Assembly (NCBI RefSeq): GCF_014207425.1
Contig: NZ_JACHFF010000002.1
Span: forward strand, 370,148-434,147
Source: Jeotgalicoccus coquinae
GTDB taxonomy: Bacteria; Bacillota; Bacilli; Staphylococcales; Salinicoccaceae
Direction of reading: 5' to 3'
DNA: 64,000 nt
Shown piece after piece: positions 54,664 to 63,807 of this stretch. Position numbers and translations under genes: made by a program. How positions within the stretch are numbered: the first letter of the stretch is position 1; each line of letters opens with the position of its first letter. The notes under the pieces were generated by a model that was not told the origin of the DNA, made no database searches, and worked only from the letters and a program-made list of their open reading frames with translations.

Positions 54664-55475
54664 GTATACCGCTGCCGCAGAAAATTATCTTATACGTTCT
54701 GCTTATCGTCACATCGCTTATGGTGTTCCTGCCGACAGCCTTGGCTTTTATCATGAGCTTTATGACCAATCAGGACATTCTGGCAGGAAATCTGCCGCAG
54801 AGTTTTACACTGGATAATTATAAGTATGTATTTGAAAATTTTCCGATGCTTCAATATCTGATTAACAGTTTTGTTGTGTCAATTGTAATTATGATTGGCC
54901 AGCTGCTGCTGTCGAGTCTGGCTGCATATGCATTTGTGTTTTTAGAATTTAAAGGGCGCGATATTATTTTCTATATTTTTATCGCGACGATGATGATTCC
55001 CTTTGAAGCATCTGTCATTCCGAACTTCCAGACAATTAGAGATCTTGGCTGGCTGGATACATATCAGGGATTAACGTTTCCATTTTTTGCGATGGCATTC
55101 GGAACATTTCTGTTGAGACAGAACTTTAAAATGATTCCAAAGGAGTTACGTGAAGCGAGTCTGATTGAAGGAATCGGTGATTTCAAATTCTATCTGACAG
55201 TCGTACTGCCTGTGGCAAAGACGAGTTTAATTACTCTCGGCGTATACGGCTTCCTCACATCCTGGAATATGTATCTTTGGCCGCTCCTGGCAACAACAAA
55301 CGATAAAGTGAGAACGGTGCAGATTGGACTGAAGCAGATGAGCAGCCAGGAACAATTAAACCAGTGGGGTGTACTGATGGCCGGTTCTGTAATCGTTGTT
55401 ATCCCAACACTGCTGCTGCTGTTCTTAGGTCAGAAACATTTACAAAAAGGTTTAACAGATGGTGCAGTTAAATAA
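54660..55475 (+). CDS. ugpE: UgpE, permease of the glycerol-3-phosphate importer
   Basis: The 271-residue permease pairs with UgpA. It has six TM segments and the EAA-loop EASLIEGIGDFKFYLTVVLPVAKTSL. It starts by an ATGA overlap with ugpA. The following gene, ugpB, begins 40 bases later. Confidence 0.88.
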   Translation: MSIPLPQKIILYVLLIVTSLMVFLPTALAFIMSFMTNQDILAGNLPQSFTLDNYKYVFENFPMLQYLINSFVVSIVIMIGQLLLSSLAAYAFVFLEFKGRDIIFYIFIATMMIPFEASVIPNFQTIRDLGWLDTYQGLTFPFFAMAFGTFLLRQNFKMIPKELREASLIEGIGDFKFYLTVVLPVAKTSLITLGVYGFLTSWNMYLWPLLATTNDKVRTVQIGLKQMSSQEQLNQWGVLMAGSVIVVIPTLLLLFLGQKHLQKGLTDGAVK

Positions 55476-55515
55476 AGCTTCAATATTTTAAAATATAGAT
55501 TAGGAGTGTTCTTAA

Positions 55516-56859
55516 GTGAAGAAAAACAGCATATTATTGTACATGGCTTTAGCAGTTACACTGATTCTCGCAGCGTGCGGAGGATCGGAAGAAGGTAATG
55601 AAGCGGAAGCAGAAGGAGCATCAGGGGAGAAACAGACAGTAACATTCTGGCATGCAATGGGCGGCCAGGCGCAGACAGCTTTGGATGATATCGTTGCAGG
55701 CTATAATGAATCTCAAGATGAAGTTGAAGTCGTTGCTGAATACCAGGGCTCTTACGATGAAGCATTAACAATGTTTAACTCGGTTGCAGGCACTGACAGC
55801 GCACCGACAATGATGCAGGTATTTGAAATTGGAACACAGACGATGATCGACGGCGGACAGATTACACCGATTCAGGAGTTTATCGATGCTGATGATTACG
55901 ATATGAGTAATCTGGAAGAAAACATTACTACATACTATTCACAGGATGACATGTTTTACTCTATGCCATTCAACAGTTCAACACCGGTAATGTACTATAA
56001 CAAAGATGCATTTGAAGAAGCAGGATTGGATGCAGAGGCACCTCCTGAAACTTATGAAGCAGTAGAAGAAGTAAGCAGAGCAATTACTGAAAGCAATCCG
56101 GATATGAAAGGTTTCTCATTACAGGCATACGGCTGGTTATGGGAACAGCTGTTAGCGAATCAGGGCGGACATTTATTGAACAATGAAAATGGACGTGAAT
56201 CAGCAGCAACTGAAATCGGCTGGACTGACGAACAGGGTCTGTCAATTTTACAGTGGGTTGAAAACATGGTCAACGACGGTACATTTGCCAACTACGGAAC
56301 TAACGGAGACAACATGGCAGCTGGATTCTTAGCAGGCGATGTTGCAATGTACATGCAGTCTTCTGCAAGTGTAAGAGAAGTAGTAGACAATGCTGACTTC
56401 GAAGTTGGTGTGGCATTTATTCCTCATCCTGAAGGAACAAAACGTGAAGGTGTTGTTATCGGCGGAGCAAGCCTCTGGATGATGAACGGTGCACCAGAAG
56501 AAGAACAGCAGGCAGCATGGGAGTTTATGAAGTATCTGCAGCAGCCGGAAGTACAGGCTGAGTGGCACGTGAACACAGGCTACTTTGCAATTAACCCGGC
56601 AGCATATGAAGAAGAAGTTGCGGTTCAGGCACATGAAGAAACACCACAGCTTCAAGTAACGATTGATCAGCTGCAATCTACAACACCGTCAAATGCAACG
56701 CAGGGTGCATTAGGGAACTTCCTTCCTGAAGGACGTCAGGTCGTTGAATCAGGTCTTGAATCAGTCTATAACGGTGAAGATATTGAAGCAGCGCATGAAA
56801 CGATTGTAGAGAACTACAATCAGGTCATCGAACAATCTAACGCAGCTCAAGGGAACTAA
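55516..56859 (+). CDS. ugpB: UgpB, glycerol-3-phosphate-binding lipoprotein
   Basis: The 447-residue substrate-binding protein has a lipobox LAAC (Cys about residue 21) and an acidic linker. It matches E. coli UgpB at TVTFWHAMGGQAQ, VYE/VFEIGTQTM, MPFNSSTPVMYYNKDAFEEAGLD and GVVIGGASLWMM. This identifies the system as a glycerol-3-phosphate or glycerophosphocholine importer rather than a sugar one. It would feed phospholipid-derived carbon and phosphate. The GTG start at 55516 follows AGGAG. Confidence 0.9.
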   Translation: MKKNSILLYMALAVTLILAACGGSEEGNEAEAEGASGEKQTVTFWHAMGGQAQTALDDIVAGYNESQDEVEVVAEYQGSYDEALTMFNSVAGTDSAPTMMQVFEIGTQTMIDGGQITPIQEFIDADDYDMSNLEENITTYYSQDDMFYSMPFNSSTPVMYYNKDAFEEAGLDAEAPPETYEAVEEVSRAITESNPDMKGFSLQAYGWLWEQLLANQGGHLLNNENGRESAATEIGWTDEQGLSILQWVENMVNDGTFANYGTNGDNMAAGFLAGDVAMYMQSSASVREVVDNADFEVGVAFIPHPEGTKREGVVIGGASLWMMNGAPEEEQQAAWEFMKYLQQPEVQAEWHVNTGYFAINPAAYEEEVAVQAHEETPQLQVTIDQLQSTTPSNATQGALGNFLPEGRQVVESGLESVYNGEDIEAAHETIVENYNQVIEQSNAAQGN

Positions 56860-56861
56860 AA

Positions 56862-56904
56862 TAAAAGATGTCTGCTCCAGTGAATGGGGCAGACATCTTT
56901 TTTA
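56862..56904 (+). terminator. ugp operon terminator
   Basis: AAAAGATGTCTGCTCC / GGGGCAGACATCTTTT with a 7-base loop and T-run. Confidence 0.9.
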
Positions 56905-56982
56905 GGCTTTTAGTCCGGCAGGACGGCTTTCATACAGCTCAATCCACTCATCTGCATTTGCAGCGTAATCACCAAAAGTCAT
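56902..56982 (-). pseudogene. Short open frame, probable gene remnant or small protein
   Basis: On the minus strand, ATG at 56982 to TAA at 56904-56902 encodes 26 residues (MTFGDYAANADEWIELYESR, then PAGLKA). An in-frame stop lies just upstream of this reading frame, and no ribosome binding site is seen. The amphipathic, compositionally normal peptide looks like the 3' end of a decayed gene; it overlaps the ugp terminator. The family cannot be told. Confidence 0.35.
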
Positions 56983-57043
56983 AGGTGTTTCGCCTTAAAG
57001 TTATTTTTAACTATTATAATCAAAAACCATGAATATAAGTATA

Positions 57044-57073
57044 AAAAAATACCCGGGATATTTCCCGGGTAAA
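57044..57073 (-). terminator. Terminator of the YsnF-like gene
   Basis: On the minus strand ACCCGGGA / TCCCGGGT with a short loop, followed by seven T. Confidence 0.82.
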
Positions 57074-57085
57074 GTATTTAATCAG

Positions 57086-58009
57086 TTATTTTCTGAATTC
57101 ATCGTCACGATCTCGAAGACCGTCTTTTCTCAGATTATCTTTATTAAAATCGTCTTCATGTACGTCTAATTCTTCACGACGTACTTCTTCAGATACATGT
57201 TCCACATCTTCATGTGTTTCTTTTCTAATAGTTACTTCTTCGTTTACAACGTTTTCTTTGTCTACATTTACGCGTTCTTCATTAACCGGGATACGGACTT
57301 CATCCACATCATCTCTGTCATTGAATCCGCCTTTAGCCGGTACGTCGTCAACAGGATTGCGTTCAATTACAACTTCTTCGCGTTCTACAGGGATATCAAA
57401 TTTCTGTCTGTCAGTTTCGACATGTTTATCAACAGTTACTTCACCAGTCTGAACATTTTCTTTGTCTACATTTACGCGTTCTTCGCGAAGCTGGATTTTT
57501 TCTTCCTCAGTTAATTCGCCTTCACGGTCAACTGCACGTGCATCCAGTTCAGAATCAACGTAATCATTATCATTATTGTAATTATTGTTTGCTGCCGCGC
57601 TGCCTGCAAGTCCTGCACCTGTAACGTCAGCAGTCTTGTCATAATTATAGCTGTCGCGTTTTTCTCCATAATTCATAGCGTTGTCGTCACGGTTGCCCTG
57701 TTCTTCAACATACACTAATACTTCACCTGCATTTAATGCATTACGGTATTGAACTTGTTCTGACTCGCCTAAACCTAAATCATTTAAAACTTTCTCTTCA
57801 GGATTATCCGGCGAGAAGAATGAAACAAATTTATCCCATGCAGAACCTTCTGCATCCTGGAAATTTACCCCGCTGTCTGCAAAAGCATCGTTCGTAATCG
57901 GCTGCTTCGATAATACTGTGATATCACGTTCTGCAACACCTTCTGCTCTTAATTCTTCTGCGCGTGTCAAGGCATCATTTTCTGTAACGAAATTTTCAAT
58001 TCTACTCAT
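57086..58009 (-). CDS. YsnF/AvaK-domain (DUF2382) stress protein
   Basis: The 307-residue, highly charged protein has an N-terminal GSP17M-like domain (residues 1-110) related to the YflT-like protein at 48657-49073, then a linker and a DUF2382 domain (about 170-290) in which EERVNVDKENV occurs twice with alternating strands such as EEVVIERNPVDD. Such proteins are general stress or desiccation-associated in Firmicutes; the biochemical role is unknown. A candidate sigma-B promoter lies upstream at 58085-58109. Confidence 0.82.
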   Translation of the reverse strand: MSRIENFVTENDALTRAEELRAEGVAERDITVLSKQPITNDAFADSGVNFQDAEGSAWDKFVSFFSPDNPEEKVLNDLGLGESEQVQYRNALNAGEVLVYVEEQGNRDDNAMNYGEKRDSYNYDKTADVTGAGLAGSAAANNNYNNDNDYVDSELDARAVDREGELTEEEKIQLREERVNVDKENVQTGEVTVDKHVETDRQKFDIPVEREEVVIERNPVDDVPAKGGFNDRDDVDEVRIPVNEERVNVDKENVVNEEVTIRKETHEDVEHVSEEVRREELDVHEDDFNKDNLRKDGLRDRDDEFRK

Positions 58010-58084
58010 TAATATTCCCCTCCAAAGAGATAGTTATTATTCTCAATAATTTTTAAAATATTTTTCGTTGTCACACTAATATAT

Positions 58085-58109
58085 CTACCTGGATGGTTTT
58101 TTCTAAAAC
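58085..58109 (-). promoter_or_regulatory. Candidate sigma-B promoter of the YsnF-like gene
   Basis: On the minus strand GTTTTA (58109-58104), 13 bases, then AGGTAG (58090-58085) resembles a sigma-B promoter less well than the 49113 site but with the same spacing. Confidence 0.45.
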
Positions 58110-58211
58110 ATAAATAAAATATTTATTCTTTATGAATCTTATTAAAATGACAGTTTATTGCGGGTATTATAAGGTATGTATAGTAGTAAAGAACGAAAAG
58201 GGGAAGGTATT

Positions 58212-58658
58212 ATGAAAAAAGCATGGGCGTTATTTTTATTGGCAGCCGTGATGATTGCATTAACAGCCTGCGGAAGTGAAGAAACAAGGACCTTTGAATT
58301 GAGTGAGCAGGGAGTGGACAGCACGCTGGTTTACACGCACAAGGGTGATGAAGTCGTCAGCCAGTCAACTGAGAACGTGCTTAATTATGAAGAGCTCGGT
58401 ATCGACAAAGCACAGGCTGAGGAACTTTTCGGCAGCCTCGCTGAACAGTATGAAGGTCTGTCGGGTGTAGAACACAGTTTTGATTTCGGTGATGAAGAAG
58501 CGACGGAGAGTATTTCCATTATTTACGATGAAATCGATGCTGAAGAACTTCAGAATGTAGAAGGTATTAATTTCGAAGGTGACCCGAGTGAAGGAATCAG
58601 CATGGAGAAATCTGCAGAAATGCTGCTGGATCAAGGTTACACTGAAGTCGAAGAGTAG
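58212..58658 (+). CDS. YehR-type (DUF1307) lipoprotein
   Basis: The 148-residue lipoprotein has a signal peptide with lipobox TAC (Cys about residue 22) and a DUF1307/YehR domain: TLVYTHKGDEVVSQST, a central helix, and a strand ending SISIIYDEIDAEEL. These proteins are extracytoplasmic with no known function. The ATG at 58212 follows GGAAGG; upstream in-frame codons (58176) have no site and would spoil the signal peptide. Confidence 0.85.
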   Translation: MKKAWALFLLAAVMIALTACGSEETRTFELSEQGVDSTLVYTHKGDEVVSQSTENVLNYEELGIDKAQAEELFGSLAEQYEGLSGVEHSFDFGDEEATESISIIYDEIDAEELQNVEGINFEGDPSEGISMEKSAEMLLDQGYTEVEE

Positions 58659-58778
58659 CAGTCTTCCCGGGACAACTTATCAGTTCCTATGAAACGATAA
58701 TTATCCTGGGATTTTTAATGCTGTAACCGGTAATTTACGGTTATAATAGTAAAGAATATATTGTATGGAGTGACGGCA

Positions 58779-59579
58779 TTGGAAAAAATTCTTTCATTAA
58801 ATAATATCATCTGGCGCCGTAATGGTGACACGATACTGAACGATATATCATTTGAAGTAAACAAAGGTGAACAGTGGGCGGTTCTTGGTCTCAACGGAGC
58901 AGGTAAAACATCGCTGCTCGATATTATTATGGGGTACAACTATCCGACTGCGGGAAGTGCATCCGTCATTGGTACGGAGTTCGGCAGAGCAAGTCTGCCT
59001 GATATGCGCAAAAGAATCGGTTATGTCAGTTCGAGTCTCGATAAATTTCATGAGACGCTGAACAGGGAAACGGGGCTTAATATAGTACTGAGCGGCAAGT
59101 TTTCATCATTCGGGATTTATCAGGATATTGATGAAGCTTCAAAAGAGCGGGCGGAAAAAGTGCTGCAGGATCTCAATCTCAGTCATCTGATGGACAGGAC
59201 GTATAATACGTTTTCCCAGGGAGAGCGGCGCAGAGTTTTGATTGGGCGGGCGCTGATGGGAAATCCGGAACTGTTAATACTCGATGAGCCGTGCAGCGGG
59301 CTCGACATCCGCGCACGTGAAGATGTGTTGAAAATAGTGAATAAAATTCCGGAAGAAGAACGCCATCTGTTTTACGTTACGCATCATATTGAAGAACTGA
59401 CAGGTTCGATTACCCATGTACTGTTAATTAAAGACGGCGGTATCGTTGCAGCAGGACCAAAAGAAGAAGTACTGACCGGTACTTTATTGAGCGAAACTTA
59501 CAAAACACCTGTTAAAGTTTACTTTGAGAATGAAAGACCATGGCTTGTTATTGATGATGTGGAGGGTAATAATGATTAG
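58779..59579 (+). CDS. ABC ATPase of YlmA type, orphan
   Basis: The 266-residue ATPase has Walker A GLNGAGKTS (37-45), a shortened signature FSQGERRRV in place of LSGGQ, and Walker B LLILDEPCSGLD, matching the YlmA group. No permease or binding protein gene is nearby, so its partner is unknown. The TTG start at 58779 lies 8 bases after GGAG. The gene overlaps the surface-protein gene by 8 bases, so the two are translationally coupled. Confidence 0.85.
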   Translation: MEKILSLNNIIWRRNGDTILNDISFEVNKGEQWAVLGLNGAGKTSLLDIIMGYNYPTAGSASVIGTEFGRASLPDMRKRIGYVSSSLDKFHETLNRETGLNIVLSGKFSSFGIYQDIDEASKERAEKVLQDLNLSHLMDRTYNTFSQGERRRVLIGRALMGNPELLILDEPCSGLDIRAREDVLKIVNKIPEEERHLFYVTHHIEELTGSITHVLLIKDGGIVAAGPKEEVLTGTLLSETYKTPVKVYFENERPWLVIDDVEGNND

Positions 59580-60567
59580 GAAATACATAGTGGTTTTAAT
59601 TGCAGTCTTATTAATAATCAGCCCTGCCCGTGCATTTACAGTTGAGCAGGATAATACTTTTGAGGACGGTACGTATTACGGAGAACCGGTGCAGGAACAG
59701 GCACCGTATGATAATACATACCAGGAGCCGGGTTACGGTGAAAACTATCAGAACGATGGTTACCAGAACAACGGCACAGAAGAAGGAGCCTGGAATAATG
59801 GCGTAAACGGTACAGAGGATAACACTTATAATAACGGCTATAATAATCAGTACGAAGAGCCGGCTGTTAATAATGAGGGAACTTATACCGAACCATATAC
59901 CGAACCTTACACAGATCCGGGAATGGAAACTTATGAAGAGTCGTATACAGAGCCTGAAGTATACACTGAACCATATACAGAACCTGTGGCCGAGCCGGAA
60001 CCGGAAGTCGAATCTGAACCTGAAACGGAGGCTGAAGAGCCCGCAGAGGAAGAAAGACTTTCCATTAATACTGTTAAAGGTGAAGGCTACACAGTCAGCG
60101 GAACTGTAACCGACGGTGAAAATCCGGCAGCAGAAGTCACACTTGTATTGGCTGCAGGAGAAGAATCGATAGAAGCGGTGTCCGATGAAAATGGTGAATT
60201 TACATTTACGGATGTTGCCAACGGTATTTATACATTAGGTCCGGCTGACAGCGATATATTTGAAGCAGCGGCAGAGCCTGTGGAAGTTGCAGTCGAAAAC
60301 CGCAACAAACTCGGTTATGAAATTGGAGTCACACCGGTTGAAGCGGAACCTGAAGAGGAGTCTGCAGAAGAAACAGCAGATCCGGCAGAAGAAACAAAAG
60401 AAGAGCCGGAGGAAGAGCTTCCTGTTGAAGCAGCTGAAACAGATGAGCGATCAACTGATGCCTCAGGCGGAATCTCTACATTTGAACTGCTGCTGATTTC
60501 AGGGGGAACGTTACTGCTTATTGCAGCAATCGGTATTGCTTTATTCAGAAAACTATCAGCCAGATAA
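59572..60567 (+). CDS. Repetitive surface protein with CarboxypepD_reg-like domain and C-terminal TM anchor
   Basis: The 331-residue protein has a cleavable signal peptide (MIRKYIVVLIAVLLI, ending near ARA), then an Asn/Tyr/Gly-rich region, a proline-rich stretch with five YTEP or YTDP units around residues 103-139, a Glu/Pro-rich stalk, a compact beta domain with GYTVSGTVTDGENPAAEVTLVLAAG and a second acidic stalk, and a final TM helix followed by FRKLSAR. This is the layout of a wall-spanning, membrane-anchored stalk protein. It has no LPXTG. It follows the YlmA-type ATPase gene with an 8-base overlap. Confidence 0.75.
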   Translation: MIRKYIVVLIAVLLIISPARAFTVEQDNTFEDGTYYGEPVQEQAPYDNTYQEPGYGENYQNDGYQNNGTEEGAWNNGVNGTEDNTYNNGYNNQYEEPAVNNEGTYTEPYTEPYTDPGMETYEESYTEPEVYTEPYTEPVAEPEPEVESEPETEAEEPAEEERLSINTVKGEGYTVSGTVTDGENPAAEVTLVLAAGEESIEAVSDENGEFTFTDVANGIYTLGPADSDIFEAAAEPVEVAVENRNKLGYEIGVTPVEAEPEEESAEETADPAEETKEEPEEELPVEAAETDERSTDASGGISTFELLLISGGTLLLIAAIGIALFRKLSAR

Positions 60568-60575
60568 AAGAATTC

Positions 60576-60604
60576 TTGCATCACGAGAACTAGTTTGTTA
60601 TTAT
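60576..60604 (+). promoter_or_regulatory. SRP RNA promoter
   Basis: TTGCAT (60576-60581), 17 bases, TATTAT (60599-60604), placing the start near the mature RNA 5' end. Confidence 0.75.
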
Positions 60605-60607
60605 AAA

Positions 60608-60881
60608 ACATACCGTGCTAAGCGGGGAGGTAGCGGTGCCCTGTACTTGCAATCCGCTCTAGCAAGGCTGAATTCCACTTTTGAGGGTTTGAAGTGTGAG
60701 GACTGCCTCGGGAGTTCCGGTGTTGAGACTGCGGTCCTATGCAATAGAACGTCATGAATCATGTCAGGTCCGGAAGGAAGCAGCATTAAGTGGCTCATTC
60801 TATGTGCCGTAGGGTTGCCGTGGTTGAGCTGGTCTCCCGAGTAACGCTTGTTCATCATACTCGATTAAGTGGTGCACGGTT
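60608..60881 (+). ncRNA. ffs: Signal recognition particle RNA (Bacillus-type scRNA, about 270 nt)
   Basis: The 5' part CCGTGCTAAGCGGGGAGG (Alu domain), the middle GTGCCCTGTA and the domain IV loop GTCAGGTCCGGAAGGAAGC, followed by AGCATTAAGT and a closing GTGCACGGT, match the long SRP RNA of Bacillus and Staphylococcus, including domains I-IV. The ends are set by comparison with the B. subtilis scRNA and are accurate to a few bases. It lies just upstream of dnaX, the typical place in staphylococci. Confidence 0.95.
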
Positions 60882-60891
60882 TTTAATTTTT

Positions 60892-60918
60892 GACTTCATA
60901 TGGATGAGGTCTTTTTTT
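60892..60918 (+). terminator. SRP RNA terminator
   Basis: GACTTCAT / ATGAGGTC followed by TTTTTTT. Confidence 0.85.
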
Positions 60919-60998
60919 ATGCCTTAAAACAGGAATATAAAGAAGCCTGTATGTTATAATTATAGCTAGAATTTATGAAGAGTTGAGGTGCCATACTA

Positions 60999-62636
60999 AT
61001 GGAGTATCAGGCGTTATACAGAGCTTTTCGGCCTCAAAAGTTTAGCGATGTAGTTGGCCAGCATCACGTCACAAAAACTTTGCAGAATGCCATTGTGCGC
61101 AATAAAGAATCCCATGCTTATTTATTCAGCGGCCCGCGCGGTACCGGTAAAACGAGTATTGCAAAAGTCTTTGCCAAAGCATTGAACTGTCAGTTTGAGA
61201 CGGATGGGGAACCTTGTAACGAATGTGAATTATGCATATCGATTACAGATGGCAGTGCCAATGATGTGATTGAGATTGATGCTGCAAGCAATAACGGTGT
61301 GGATGAAATCCGCAACATCAGAGATAAAGTAAAATATGCTCCGGCAGAAGCGGAGTTCAAAGTATATATAATAGATGAAGTGCACATGTTAACGACAGGC
61401 GCATTTAACGCATTGTTAAAAACATTGGAAGAGCCGCCGGCTCATGCAATATTCATCCTGGCTACAACGGAGCCGCATAAAATACCGGCAACGATTATTT
61501 CACGTACACAGCGATTTGATTTTAAATCGCTTGATATCGAAGAAATAACAGAGCGCCTTGAATTCGTGGCACAGCAGGAAAACACTGCATACGACAAAGA
61601 AGCATTGTCATACATTGCCCGTATTGCAGAAGGCGGAATGCGTGACGCGTTATCCATTATGGATCAGGTGATTGCATTCAGCAGTGATGAAATTACGATG
61701 CAGGATGCTGTAATGATTACAGGCGGTATCGAAAGAGACGAGTTAAATGAGTGGATGAAGTTTATCGAACAGAAAGACTCTGAAGCGGCATTTAAAAAAT
61801 TCCATCAGATGATAGACGAAGGAAAAGATCCGACGCGTCTCATTCATGAACTGGTTTACTTCATAAGAGATGTAATTCTGATGAAACATTCAGGAGAGGT
61901 TTCGGAAGAGACTGCATTCGTTCATGTTGAAGATGAACTTCTCTATAAGATGATCGATGTGCTGAATGACGCCATGGTAAGCATGCGTTTCTCCGTGAGC
62001 GTCAGCGTCCACCTGGAAATAGTCATCGTTAAAATGATCCGCGTACTCGATGCACCTGCTCCGGCAGCAATCGGCAGCGGCGCATCTTCAGAAGAAATTG
62101 CCGAACTGAAAGCGCAGCTTAAAAATCTCGAGAAACAGATCGCAGAAGGTGCTGCTGTCCAGGCAAAACCGAAACGTCCTGCACCGACGAGAGGCAGACA
62201 GAGCTTTTCACTCGAAAGTATTACCCGTGTGCTGGATAAGGCGAACAAGGAAGACCTGGTTAAGCTGAAAGACGGCTGGCCGGGAGTCTACCAGTATATA
62301 GAAGAAAAAGGTCTTCAGTCTCTGAGAGCGCTGATTAAAGATTCGGAACCGGTCGCAGCAAGCGATACACATGTGCTGATTAAGTTTGATAACGACGTAC
62401 ATTCCGAGCTCATAAATCAAAACGCAGAGAAGAAAGAAGAACTCGAAAATCTAATTCCTACTATTATAGGTAAAAAAGTGCAGGTTGTCGGCGTACCGGA
62501 TTCGAGCTGGCAGCAGGTTCGTCAGGAATACATTAACAGCAACAGGGATAATCTCCAGCAGAAACAGGAAAAGCAGGAAAAATCGTCGGATATTGCCCGC
62601 AAGATGTTCGGTGACATCGTCGAAGTTAATGATTGA
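60999..62636 (+). CDS. dnaX: DNA polymerase III subunit gamma/tau
   Basis: The 545-residue clamp-loader subunit has Walker A GPRGTGKTS (45-53), a zinc-binding Cys set (C-x8-C-x2-C-x2-C between residues 64 and 79, in the NCQF, PCNECELC region), DEVH (Walker B, about 126-129) and SRC/sensor-1 regions, then the tau-specific C-terminal part that binds polymerase and helicase. Length is close to the staphylococcal protein (about 560). ATG follows GAGGTG. It heads the dnaX-ybaB-recR operon. Confidence 0.96.
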   Translation: MEYQALYRAFRPQKFSDVVGQHHVTKTLQNAIVRNKESHAYLFSGPRGTGKTSIAKVFAKALNCQFETDGEPCNECELCISITDGSANDVIEIDAASNNGVDEIRNIRDKVKYAPAEAEFKVYIIDEVHMLTTGAFNALLKTLEEPPAHAIFILATTEPHKIPATIISRTQRFDFKSLDIEEITERLEFVAQQENTAYDKEALSYIARIAEGGMRDALSIMDQVIAFSSDEITMQDAVMITGGIERDELNEWMKFIEQKDSEAAFKKFHQMIDEGKDPTRLIHELVYFIRDVILMKHSGEVSEETAFVHVEDELLYKMIDVLNDAMVSMRFSVSVSVHLEIVIVKMIRVLDAPAPAAIGSGASSEEIAELKAQLKNLEKQIAEGAAVQAKPKRPAPTRGRQSFSLESITRVLDKANKEDLVKLKDGWPGVYQYIEEKGLQSLRALIKDSEPVAASDTHVLIKFDNDVHSELINQNAEKKEELENLIPTIIGKKVQVVGVPDSSWQQVRQEYINSNRDNLQQKQEKQEKSSDIARKMFGDIVEVND

Positions 62637-62705
62637 TAGTTTGTAAATAGAGTATAATCATATATAATATGTAAGTGATAAAATAATGTATCGGAGGATG
62701 AAAAC

Positions 62706-63029
62706 ATGCGCGGTGGTATGAATAACATGCAAGGCATGATGAAACAGATGCAGAAAATGCAAAAGAAGATGGAAGAAGAGCAGGAAAAACTGAAAGAAGA
62801 AAAAATTGAAGGTACAGCTGGCGGCGGAATGGTTACAGTAGTAGTATCCGGCCACAAAGAAGTACTTGATGTAATCGTTAAGGAAGAAGTTGTAGATCCT
62901 GATGATATCGAAATGCTGCAGGACTTAATCGTTGCTGCGACTAATGAAGCTTTAAATAAAGCGGACGAACTGTCGAGCGAACGTTTAGGCAAGCACACTA
63001 AAGGCTTAAATATTCCAGGGATGATGTAG
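62706..63029 (+). CDS. YbaB/EbfC nucleoid-associated protein
   Basis: The 107-residue protein begins with a Met-rich coiled helix ([19 protein letters not shown]) and has [21 protein letters not shown], as in YbaB/EbfC proteins, which bind DNA as dimers in a tweezer shape. It lies between dnaX and recR, and its last codon is followed directly by the recR ATG. The location is conserved in many bacteria. Confidence 0.94.
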   Translation: MRGGMNNMQGMMKQMQKMQKKMEEEQEKLKEEKIEGTAGGGMVTVVVSGHKEVLDVIVKEEVVDPDDIEMLQDLIVAATNEALNKADELSSERLGKHTKGLNIPGMM

Positions 63030-63626
63030 ATGCATTACCCTGAACCGATATCCAAGCTCATAGACAGCTTCATGAAATTGCCAGGTATTGGGCCGAAGAC
63101 AGCTCAGCGCCTGGCATTTTATGTACTTAATATGAAGGAAGACGATGTAGTCGACTTTTCGAAAAGCTTAATGCAGGTGAAGCGGGAGCTGACATTCTGC
63201 AGTGTCTGTGGACACATTACAGATGTGGACCCGTGCTATATCTGTGAAGATAAAAACCGGGACCGTTCGACAATCTGTGTTGTACAGGATACGAAGGACG
63301 TTATCGCAATGGAGAAGATGCGCGAATACCACGGTCTCTATCATGTACTGCAGGGCGCGATTAGTCCGATGGACGGCATTGGTCCTGAAGATATAAACAT
63401 ACCTTCATTATTGGAACGTTTAAAAGATGAGGAAGTAAAAGAACTCATCCTGGCAACGAACCCTAATATAGAAGGAGAGAGTACCGCAATGTATTTAACG
63501 AGGCTTATAAAACCGATTGGGATTAAGACAACGAGGCTTGCGCACGGCCTGCCGATAGGCGGCGACCTTGAGTATGCTGATGAAGTAACTCTCTCGAAAG
63601 CGATCGAATACAGAACGGAAATATAA
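63030..63626 (+). CDS. recR: Recombination mediator RecR
   Basis: The 198-residue protein has an N-terminal HhH ([15 protein letters not shown]), a Cys4 zinc finger (C57, C60, C69, C72) and a Toprim domain ([15 protein letters not shown]). It works with RecF/RecO to load RecA on gapped DNA. It begins directly at the stop of ybaB, and a hairpin follows. Confidence 0.96.
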   Translation: MHYPEPISKLIDSFMKLPGIGPKTAQRLAFYVLNMKEDDVVDFSKSLMQVKRELTFCSVCGHITDVDPCYICEDKNRDRSTICVVQDTKDVIAMEKMREYHGLYHVLQGAISPMDGIGPEDINIPSLLERLKDEEVKELILATNPNIEGESTAMYLTRLIKPIGIKTTRLAHGLPIGGDLEYADEVTLSKAIEYRTEI

Positions 63627-63645
63627 GAGCCGCAAGGCTCTTTAA
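63625..63645 (+). terminator. Weak terminator after recR
   Basis: AAGAGCC / GGCTCTT with a GCAA tetraloop overlaps the recR stop; the T-run is poor. Confidence 0.55.
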
Positions 63646-63674
63646 ACTTTTTAAAAAGAAATTCAAATAAAGGG

Positions 63675-63703
63675 TTGCACAACCCGGGATTGTCCTGTAT
63701 AGT
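63675..63703 (+). promoter_or_regulatory. rRNA operon promoter P1
   Basis: TTGCAC (63675-63680), 17 bases, TATAGT (63698-63703). Confidence 0.8.
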
Positions 63704-63778
63704 TATCTCTTGTCGGGTTCGAAACAAGCACACAACAAAACACAACAAAGAAATTAACAAAAAGAAACAAAATAGTGC

Positions 63779-63807
63779 TTGCAATTGAAAACCCCACATG
63801 CTATACT
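63779..63807 (+). promoter_or_regulatory. rRNA operon promoter P2
   Basis: TTGCAA (63779-63784), 17 bases, TATACT (63802-63807). Confidence 0.8.

Noticed and set aside
60601..60858. An 85-codon minus-strand frame across the SRP RNA
   Set aside because: It is antisense to a clear structured RNA with the conserved GTCAGGTCCGGAAGGAAGC loop and has no coding signature.
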